A DNA stretch of 8,221 bases, taken from the NCBI GenBank assembly GCA_024683255.1, contig JAIKYL010000164.1:1-8221 (forward strand). Direction: 5' to 3'. This document shows, in pieces, positions 1 to 8,221 of the stretch (position 1 is its first letter; each line of letters starts with the position of its first letter). This DNA is from Bacteroidales bacterium. GTDB taxonomy: Bacteria > Bacteroidota > Bacteroidia > Bacteroidales > UBA932. Under the pieces are notes generated by a model. That model saw nothing but the letters and a program-made list of their open reading frames with translations, did no database searches and had not been told where the DNA came from. Both the position numbers and the translations under genes were made by a program.

Positions 1-552
1 TGGAAGATTGCCATCGAGCTGCGTTCCCGTTATCCGGAGATGGTCTTTTTTGCCGATCCCTCCCACATGGCCGGAGACCGGAAATACCTCCAGGAACTGT
101 CCCAGCGGGCCATGGACCTGGGTCTGGACGGGCTGATGGTGGAGAGCCACTGCAACCCCGCCTGCGCCCTGTCCGATGCCAAACAGCAGCTCACCCCGCA
201 AGGGCTTCAAACGCTGCTGGAAAGTCTCACAATCCGTGAAAACACTTCCGACAGCAAAGAATATAGGGAAGGCATCGACCAGCTCCGTGCCCAGATTGAC
301 GTCTTGGACGAGAACCTGCTATGGCTCCTGAAGTCCCGTATGGACGTGAGCCGCAAGATCGGCCAGAACAAGAAGGAACACAACGTGGCCATCCTGCAGA
401 TGACCCGCTGGGAATCCCTGCTGGCCGATATGGTGGAGAAAGGGCGGACCTACGGACTGTCCGAGGAAGCCATCCGCACCATCATGAACGCCATCCACGA
501 TGAATCCGTGAGAGTTCAGAACGAAGTTTTAGCAGCAGACAAAAAGCAGTAA
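1..552 (+). CDS. Bifunctional DAHP synthase / chorismate mutase (3' part, cut by window edge)
   Basis: Only the last 183 codons are present; the reading frame is open from base 1, so the start lies outside. The enzyme joins the first step of the shikimate pathway (phosphoenolpyruvate plus erythrose 4-phosphate to DAHP) to the chorismate-to-prephenate step, both in the cytoplasm. Visible residues 1-75 are the end of a type I DAHP synthase barrel, with the ADPSH (18-22) and ESHCNP (48-53) motifs that carry active-site and metal-binding residues. After a short linker, residues 90-175 form an AroQ-type, all-helical chorismate mutase. By alignment to the E. coli P-protein mutase, Arg96, Arg113, Lys124, Arg136 and Gln173 occupy conserved active-site positions; Gln133 sits where E. 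coli has Asp48. This domain order is the usual one in Bacteroidota. It is probably the last gene of an aromatic amino acid operon, since a new promoter follows within 110 bases. Family assignment is secure; feedback regulation cannot be judged. Confidence 0.93.
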   Translation, partial: WKIAIELRSRYPEMVFFADPSHMAGDRKYLQELSQRAMDLGLDGLMVESHCNPACALSDAKQQLTPQGLQTLLESLTIRENTSDSKEYREGIDQLRAQIDVLDENLLWLLKSRMDVSRKIGQNKKEHNVAILQMTRWESLLADMVEKGRTYGLSEEAIRTIMNAIHDESVRVQNEVLAADKKQ

Positions 553-573
553 CTCCTGCTGGTTTCATTCACG

Positions 574-631
574 GGCCACAGCAAAAATCCGTTGATTGTG
601 AGCGGTTTGTTTGGTGTGGCCATGTTTTTTT
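574..631 (+). terminator. Possible long-loop intrinsic terminator of the upstream gene
   Basis: GGCCACA at 574-580 is the exact reverse complement of TGTGGCC at 615-621. Three bases later comes a run of seven T (625-631). This matches a Rho-independent terminator 22 bases after the stop codon, except that the loop is 34 nt, far longer than usual. The right arm and T run also lie inside the promoter of the next gene, so the hairpin may be chance or may have a different role. Confidence 0.3.
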
Positions 632-640
632 GTATATTTG
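610..640 (+). promoter_or_regulatory. Bacteroidota-type promoter for the polyferredoxin/reductase operon
   Basis: TTTG at 610-613 and TATATTTG at 633-640 are separated by exactly 19 bp. This matches the Bacteroides sigma factor consensus (-33 TTTG, -7 TAnnTTTG). Transcription would start near 646, leaving a leader of only about 17 nt before the ATG at 663. A second TTTG at 606-609 offers an alternative with 23-bp spacing. No Shine-Dalgarno sequence precedes the ATG, which is normal in this phylum. Confidence 0.75.
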
Positions 641-646
641 TACAAA
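629..646. promoter_or_regulatory. Inverted repeat over the -7 box, candidate operator
   Basis: TTTGTA (629-634), six bases, then TACAAA (641-646) form a perfect 6+6 dyad centred on the -7 element. A dimeric regulator bound here would cover the RNA polymerase contact site and act as a repressor. The motif is AT-rich and short, so chance remains possible. No regulator gene lies nearby to name as partner. Confidence 0.35.
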
Positions 647-662
647 TTGATATTGATTCTCT

Positions 663-2147
663 ATGCTTAAAAAACTAAGAGTTGTCCTAGCCCTGGTGTT
701 CTGGGTGGGAATCACGCTTCTCCTTTTGGACTTTAGCGGAGCGCTGCACCACTGGCTGGGATGGATGGCCAAGCTGCAGTTTCTCCCCGCTGTGCTGGCC
801 CTGAATGTGGGAGTTATCGTTTTTCTGGTACTTCTCACACTCATTTTCGGCCGGGTTTATTGCTCGGTTCTCTGTCCCCTGGGCGTGTTCCAGGATGCAG
901 TCTCGCACCTGGGAACCCGCAAGAGCAAAGCACCGTACAAATACAGGAAAGAGCTCAAGTGGCTCCGTTACGGCGTATGGGTGCTGTTTGTGATTGCGCT
1001 CATTTTGGGGGTGCAGGTCTTTGTGGCCATTCTGGCGCCGTACAGCGCCTATGGCCGCATGGTGCAGAACCTGCTGCAGCCGCTGTACCTGTGGGGTAAC
1101 AACCTCTTTGCCACCCTGGCCGAGAGGGCCGGAAGCTATGCTTTCTACCCGCGTGAGGTCTGGATGCGGAGTTTGCCCACCTTTATCATTGCGGCGGTAA
1201 CGCTGGTGGTCATTGTGGTGCTCTCCTTCAAGGGCGGCCGCACTTATTGCAACAGCATCTGCCCGGTGGGTACCACCCTCAGTTTCCTGTCCCGTTTTGC
1301 CGCTTTCCGCCCCGTCATCGACACGGAAAAATGCAAGAAGTGCAAATCCTGCGAGATCCATTGCAAGGCCCAGTGCATCAGCATCGGCAAAGAGGAGCAG
1401 AAGATAGACTACAGCCGCTGCGTGGACTGCTTCAACTGCCTGGACACCTGCAAGTTCGGCGGACTAAAGTACCGCTATGTATGGGGAAAGTCCAAAAAAT
1501 CGGCCCCCAAAGAGGATGACAAGGGCCGCAGGGCTTTCATGACCGGCACCGCCATCGCCGTTGGTTCCGCCGCCCTCAAGGGCATCGAGGCCCGGGCGCA
1601 GGAGGCCGACAAGAAGGTGGATGGCGGCTTTGCCGATGTGTTGCCCAAGCAGGCTCCCAAGCGGGAAACGCCCATCACGCCCCCGGGCAGCTTTGGCGCC
1701 AGGAACTTCTACCGCCGCTGCACCGCCTGCCAGCTATGCGTGGCCGAATGCCCCAATAATGTGCTTCGTCCTTCCGGCAGGCTGGAACACCTGATGCAGC
1801 CGGAGATGAGCTTCGAGAAAGGCTACTGCCGGCCGGAATGCACCCGCTGCGGCGAACTTTGCCCCGCCGGCGCCATCCTGCCCATCTCCAAAGAGGTCAA
1901 GACCAACTTCCATCTGGGAACGGCCGGCGTGGATGTAACCCTTTGCCTGGAGGCTACCGGAAAGAGCTCGTGCGGCAAGTGCGCACAGGCCTGCCCCACG
2001 GGTGCCATCATGATGGTGGCCGATGGGGAACACAGGCGCCCCGTCGTAGCCGAAGAGGTTTGCATCGGCTGTGGCAAATGCGAATATCTGTGCCCTGTGA
2101 GGCCCATCAGCGCCATTACGGTTAACGGAAAGGAGGTACACGTATGA
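663..2147 (+). CDS. NapH-NapG-like fused polyferredoxin, membrane quinol-linked electron carrier
   Basis: This 494-residue protein is predicted to move electrons from the quinone pool to iron-sulfur clusters outside the cytoplasmic membrane. Residues 1-265 resemble NapH: four hydrophobic segments (about 5-23, 41-62, 103-124, 172-188), two CxxxCP motifs after segments two and four (Cys67/Cys71, Cys196/Cys200), then two ferredoxin motifs (Cys224-227-230-234 and Cys253-256-259-263). Residues 286-494 resemble NapG: a twin-arginine motif GRRAFM (Arg289, Arg290), a weakly hydrophobic stretch to about 305, an ARA site at 310-312, then four cluster motifs beginning at Cys353, Cys389, Cys428/437 and Cys467. 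NapH topology puts the middle ferredoxin domain in the cytoplasm, so the C-terminal clusters would be exported by Tat. The ATG at 663 gives the first hydrophobic segment a short basic N-terminus. The gene overlaps the next by ATGA. No napA, napB or napC is visible, so a nitrate role is not supported; the electron acceptor is probably the neighbouring reductase. Confidence 0.85.
   Translation: MLKKLRVVLALVFWVGITLLLLDFSGALHHWLGWMAKLQFLPAVLALNVGVIVFLVLLTLIFGRVYCSVLCPLGVFQDAVSHLGTRKSKAPYKYRKELKWLRYGVWVLFVIALILGVQVFVAILAPYSAYGRMVQNLLQPLYLWGNNLFATLAERAGSYAFYPREVWMRSLPTFIIAAVTLVVIVVLSFKGGRTYCNSICPVGTTLSFLSRFAAFRPVIDTEKCKKCKSCEIHCKAQCISIGKEEQKIDYSRCVDCFNCLDTCKFGGLKYRYVWGKSKKSAPKEDDKGRRAFMTGTAIAVGSAALKGIEARAQEADKKVDGGFADVLPKQAPKRETPITPPGSFGARNFYRRCTACQLCVAECPNNVLRPSGRLEHLMQPEMSFEKGYCRPECTRCGELCPAGAILPISKEVKTNFHLGTAGVDVTLCLEATGKSSCGKCAQACPTGAIMMVADGEHRRPVVAEEVCIGCGKCEYLCPVRPISAITVNGKEVHV
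2130..2136 (+). promoter_or_regulatory. Strong Shine-Dalgarno sequence for the reductase gene
   Basis: AAGGAGG ends seven bases before the ATG at 2144 and lies inside the coding end of the upstream gene. Canonical Shine-Dalgarno sequences are uncommon in Bacteroidota, which mostly initiate without them. With the ATGA stop/start overlap, this suggests coupled, roughly equal translation of the two proteins. It also encodes Gly-Lys-Glu-Val, so it could be coincidental. Confidence 0.5.
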
Positions 2148-3483
2148 AAAGAAGAGACTTTATCAAGATAAGCGGCGCAGCGGCACTGGCCGCCGCCTGT
2201 GCTCCCAAGGGTTCCCAAGGGGCCAAAGTGAGCGACGAAGGTCCGGGAGAGATGGTCTACAGGACCAATCCCAACAACGGGGATAAGGTTTCCCTGCTGG
2301 GCTTCGGCTGCATGCGCTGGCCCATGGTACGCAATGCCGAAGGCCGGAGTGAAATTGACCAGGAGGCCGTGAACGAGATGGTGGATTATGCCATTGAACA
2401 TGGCATCAATTACTTTGACACCTCCCCCGCATACCTGCAGGGACAGAGCGAGAAGGCGGCGGGTATTGCCCTCAGCCGTCATCCCAGGGAGAAGTATTAT
2501 ATTGCCACCAAGCTCTCCAACTTCAACAATCAGACTCCGGAGGCGTCCATAAAAATGTATCAGGACTCCTTTGTGCAGCTCAAGACGGACTACTTCGACT
2601 ACTATCTCCTGCACGCCATCGGCAGCGGCGGCGTGGAAGCCTTCCGCCAGCGCTACGTGCAGAACGGGATGATGGAGTTCCTGAACAAGGAGAGGGAGGC
2701 GGGCCGCATCCGCAACCTGGGCTTCTCTTTCCACGGCAGTCCTTCGGAGTTCGACCAGCTCATCGGCCTGCACGACAGCGGGGAATACCATTTTGACTTC
2801 GTCCAGATAGAGATGAATTATGTGGACTGGAACCATGCCGACGGCCGGCGCAACGCCAACGCCTCGTACCTGTATGAGGAGCTGGACAAGCGGGGCATTC
2901 CCATCGTGATCATGGAGCCCCTGCTGGGCGGCCGCCTGGCCAATGTGCCGGAATCCATCTCCCACCAGATGAAACAGCGTGAGCCGGACAAGAGCGTAGC
3001 TTCCTGGGCCTTCCGCTTCTGCGGTTCACACGAGCGTGTCCTCTGCACCCTTTCCGGCATGACCAATATGGATCCGCTGAGGGAGAACGTCCAGACCTTC
3101 ACGCACTTCCGGCCGATGTCGGAAGAAGAGCTGGAATTCATGGAAGAAATGGCCATCCAGATGACGGAATATCCCATGATCAACTGCACGGACTGCAAAT
3201 ACTGCATGCCGTGCCCTTGGGGAATTGACATTCCGGGAACCTTCCAGCACTACAACCGCTGTATCACGGAAGGAACCTACGCCCAGTCAAAGGAGCAGAA
3301 GAACTACCGGAAGCTCAAACGGGCGTACCTGGTGAGTTACGACCGTGCGGTTGCCACAGTGCGTCAGGCCGATCACTGCATTGCCTGCGGCGAATGCCTG
3401 AGCCACTGCCCGCAAAGCATTCCCATCCCGGCCCAACTGAACCGGATTGCCAAATACATCGAGAGCCTGAAACAGGATACCCT

Positions 3484-3487
<4 letters not shown>
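2144..3487 (+). CDS. Tat-exported iron-sulfur aldo/keto reductase, probable lipoprotein
   Basis: This 447-residue protein is an aldo/keto reductase barrel followed by a two-cluster ferredoxin-like tail. The N-terminus has a near-ideal twin-arginine signal (RRDFIK, 3-8), a short Ala-rich core, and a LAAAC site whose Cys19 could be lipidated, so the enzyme should be exported folded and anchored to a membrane. The barrel runs from about 45 to 320 and keeps the full catalytic tetrad: Asp92, Tyr97, Lys123, His157. The C-terminal part carries Cys348-351-354-357-Pro and Cys412-415-418-422-Pro, both fit to bind [4Fe-4S]. The first has CxxCxxCxxCP spacing, which is normal for this aldo/keto reductase subgroup. 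The Lys-Ser/Arg signature that holds the NADP 2'-phosphate in classic members is replaced by SGMTN (304-308). Overlap with the upstream polyferredoxin (ATGA) implies one functional unit in which the tail clusters receive or donate electrons. The substrate is unknown. Confidence 0.88.
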
Positions 3488-7099
<3,612 letters not shown>

Positions 7100-7120
7100 T
7101 TAAAGTTGATTTGCCTTTAA
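7100..7120. repeat. Inverted repeat in the enolase leader
   Basis: TTAAAG (7100-7105), nine bases, CTTTAA (7115-7120). On the minus strand this lies between the -7-like box and the enolase ATG. It could form a weak leader hairpin or be an operator. The gap is very AT-rich, so a chance match is quite possible. Confidence 0.25.
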
Positions 7121-7128
7121 AATCGACG

Positions 7129-7136
7129 CAAATTTA
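7129..7136 (-). promoter_or_regulatory. Probable -7 element of the enolase promoter
   Basis: On the minus strand this reads TAAATTTG, fitting the Bacteroides -7 consensus TAnnTTTG. Transcription would begin near 7123, giving a leader of about 36 nt. No good -33 TTTG occurs 19-21 bp upstream, so the promoter is incomplete by consensus. Confidence 0.45.
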
Positions 7137-7137
7137 C

Positions 7138-7156
7138 GAAAATATTGTCAATTTTC
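7138..7156. repeat. AT-rich inverted repeat directly after the lipoprotein stop
   Basis: GAAAAT (7138-7143), seven bases, ATTTTC (7151-7156). It begins one base past the lipoprotein stop codon and abuts the enolase -7 box. The stem is too AT-rich for a convincing terminator and there is no clean T run. It may be an operator over the enolase promoter, or chance. Confidence 0.2.
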
Positions 7157-7747
7157 CTACTTTGAACCAACCAAAGCCCGAACGGCCGCGGCGGCCTTGG
7201 GATAACCCATTTCTTCGGCCCTGTAGAAGTAGGTGAGAGCCTGCTGGAAGTTGTCCCGGAGCGCATACCAGACGCCACGGGAATAGACCGCGGCGGCGCT
7301 TTCCCCGGCCTTATCCAGGAAGGTTTTGGCGCCCAGGGTATCATTGGCCTGCATCCTGGCATTGGCCCGGTTCAGATTCACGGTTTCGTCATTGGGGAAG
7401 TATTTCACCGCCGTCTCGTACACCTTGTTGAAAGTGGCCGATCCGGGTTCGTAGGCTTTGGAAGCGGCAAAAAACTCGCTCTTGCTAAGGGCCGACGGGT
7501 TCTGCTCCATGGTCTCCAGCAGCGCCTGGGCCGGTGCATACCTGGAAGCGTCCACCTCCGGCTGCACAAAAGCGAAATCGGCCTTAAAAGAGTTTGTGCC
7601 CTGGGAAGAACTGGGCTTCCGCTGCGGCTGAGGCTGCGAACTCTGCGTCTGCGGATTACTGGAAGTACTGGTAGAAACGGCAGTGCTACCGCATGCACAG
7701 GCAACTATACCCGCCAAAAACAATCCAACCAAACCTTTAATCTTCAT
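7157..7747 (-). CDS. Small lipoprotein with TPR-like helical repeat
   Basis: This 196-residue protein starts with MKIKG, a hydrophobic core and GIVAC (Cys17), a lipoprotein signal; Cys19 is a less likely acceptor. Residues 21-52 are a Ser/Thr/Gln/Pro-rich tether. From about 68 to 195 it is helical, with paired-helix units such as the segments around 104-118, 121-148 and 152-180 (SRGVWYALRDNFQQALTYFY), typical of tetratricopeptide-like folds. By recall, this segment resembles the C-terminal part of DUF3868-type, fimbria-associated proteins of Bacteroidales, but here it stands alone without the larger N-terminal domains. It is likely anchored in a membrane facing the periplasm and serves protein-protein contacts; no enzyme motif is seen. 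It has its own good promoter and lies between the rRNA operon and enolase. The function is unknown. Confidence 0.8.
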   Translation of the reverse strand: MKIKGLVGLFLAGIVACACGSTAVSTSTSSNPQTQSSQPQPQRKPSSSQGTNSFKADFAFVQPEVDASRYAPAQALLETMEQNPSALSKSEFFAASKAYEPGSATFNKVYETAVKYFPNDETVNLNRANARMQANDTLGAKTFLDKAGESAAAVYSRGVWYALRDNFQQALTYFYRAEEMGYPKAAAAVRALVGSK

Positions 7748-7767
7748 AATACATCTCTTTTATCGTT

Positions 7768-7798
7768 CAAAGATACACCAAATGCTAAATTATACAAA
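7768..7798 (-). promoter_or_regulatory. Bacteroidota-type promoter of the small lipoprotein gene
   Basis: On the minus strand, TTTG (7798-7795), 19 bp, then TATCTTTG (7775-7768): an exact match to the -33/-7 consensus, with the same spacing as the promoter at 610-640. The start point would be near 7762, about 15 nt before the ATG at 7747. Confidence 0.75.
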
Positions 7799-7836
7799 AT
7801 TTTGAGCGAAGCGAACGGCGACTTCTGTCGACGAGT

Positions 7837-7868
7837 CCCTCCCCCGAGGGGGGGATTTAGGGAGAGGG
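7837..7868. repeat. C-run/G-run palindrome with G-quadruplex potential
   Basis: CCCTCCCCC (7837-7845) is followed after GA by seven G (7848-7854), then GGG at 7860-7862 and 7866-7868. The C and G runs can form a very stable hairpin on either strand. The plus strand also fits the G3-loop(1-7) pattern four times over (splitting the G7 run), so a quadruplex is possible. It sits in the 138-bp stretch between the lipoprotein promoter (7798) and the rrn terminator and encodes nothing visible. It may be one copy of a dispersed intergenic repeat. Confidence 0.45.
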
Positions 7869-7885
7869 TAACGTGGAGAGGGGAG

Positions 7886-7924
7886 AAAAAAAAGAGCCCT
7901 GGCATCTGATGATGTCAGGGCTCT
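7886..7924 (-). terminator. Intrinsic terminator of the rRNA operon
   Basis: Arms at 7893-7906 and 7911-7924 pair over 14 positions, with one A/C mismatch or G-U wobble depending on strand, around a 4-nt loop. On the minus strand the stem is followed by eight T (A at 7886-7893). It starts seven bases after the 5S 3' end, the expected place for the end of rrn transcription. Confidence 0.9.
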
Positions 7925-7930
7925 CGAAAA

Positions 7931-8040
<110 letters not shown>

Positions 8041-8121
8041 AATATGTTACTTGAGAGAATATTTCAAGGAAACTCTGGATAGATTCTTCGCTTTTTCAAT
8101 TTGCGTTATTTTTCTCTACAA
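8041..8121 (-). other. 23S-5S spacer with processing-type hairpins
   Basis: This 81-nt AT-rich spacer has no tRNA. TTTCTCT (8111-8117) and AGAGAAA (8121-8127) form a perfect 7-bp stem with a 3-nt loop at the 23S 3' end. CTTGA (8050-8054) and TCAAG (8064-8068) form a weaker one nearer 5S. They may mark RNase processing sites. Confidence 0.5.
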
Positions 8122-8221
8122 GAGAAAGTCTTTCGGGCAATTAGTACAGGTCTGCTGAGGCCGTCACCGACCTTACACATCCTGCCTATCAACGTGGTAG
8201 TCTCCCACGACCCTCAAGGGA
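8122..8221 (-). rRNA. rrl: 23S ribosomal RNA, 3' end (cut by window edge)
   Basis: The minus strand matches the conserved 23S terminus: GTTGATAGGCAGGATGTGTAA, then GACCTGTACTAATTGCCCG, the counterpart of the GUACUAAU segment near the end of E. coli 23S. The mature 3' end is estimated at about 8122-8127 (GACTTTC, which should pair with the 5' end outside the window) and is uncertain by several bases. Most of the gene lies beyond the window. Confidence 0.93.

Noticed and set aside
569..844. 91-codon minus-strand open frame over the operon promoter
   Set aside because: It runs through the promoter and the first membrane segments of the polyferredoxin, with no motif and no plausible start context.
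663..2147. Reading the polyferredoxin as part of a nitrate reductase (nap) locus
   Set aside because: No molybdopterin reductase, cytochrome or maturation gene is present on either side; only the electron-transfer architecture is shared.
1823..2965. 380-codon open frame on the minus strand across the polyferredoxin/reductase junction
   Set aside because: It lies opposite two clearly real genes with intact cysteine motifs; the product resembles no family and simply reflects GC-rich codon use.
7748..7930. Search for a tRNA, small ORF or CRISPR repeat in the gap upstream of the lipoprotein gene
   Set aside because: No cloverleaf, regularly spaced repeat or credible coding frame is seen; the gap is explained by a promoter, a palindrome block and the rrn terminator.

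Overview
The window looks like the chromosome of a GC-rich member of the Bacteroidales (Bacteroidota). The evidence is: a DAHP synthase fused to a C-terminal AroQ chorismate mutase, a T9SS-type C-terminal sorting domain on a secreted subtilase, a small lipoprotein with a helical repeat known from Bacteroidales fimbria-associated proteins, and Bacteroides-type promoters (TTTG, 19 bp, TAnnTTTG). The genus cannot be fixed from the sequence alone. Gut genera such as Alistipes or Cryptobacteroides-like lineages would fit, but that is inference.

Layout: 1-552 (+) is the 3' part of the DAHP synthase/chorismate mutase gene. 553-662 is a compact regulatory gap with a possible long-loop terminator, a promoter, and a dyad over the -7 box. 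663-3487 (+) is a two-gene operon joined by an ATGA overlap. Its first gene is a polytopic polyferredoxin that reads as NapH fused to NapG with an internal twin-arginine motif. Its second is a Tat-targeted, probably lipidated aldo/keto reductase with two [4Fe-4S] motifs. The operon meets, tail to tail with a 4-bp stop-codon overlap, a minus-strand block: an S8 subtilase (3484-5811), enolase (5777-7087) and a short helical-repeat lipoprotein (7157-7747). Further right, also on the minus strand, are the rrn terminator (7886-7924), 5S rRNA (7931-8040) and the 3' end of 23S rRNA (from about 8122 to the window edge).

The most interesting unit is 663-3487. NapH-type proteins take electrons from menaquinol on the membrane and NapG-type proteins carry them on the outer face. 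Here both are one polypeptide, co-translated with an exported iron-sulfur aldo/keto reductase, and no nap nitrate reductase is seen. The natural reading is a quinol-linked reductive (or oxidative) module outside the cytoplasmic membrane acting on an unknown carbonyl or alcohol substrate. That function is inference; the architecture is visible directly. The rest of the window is housekeeping (aromatic amino acid synthesis, glycolysis, rRNA) plus a secreted protease with an EF-hand insertion and apparently conflicting sorting signals. No mobile element, CRISPR array or tRNA was found.
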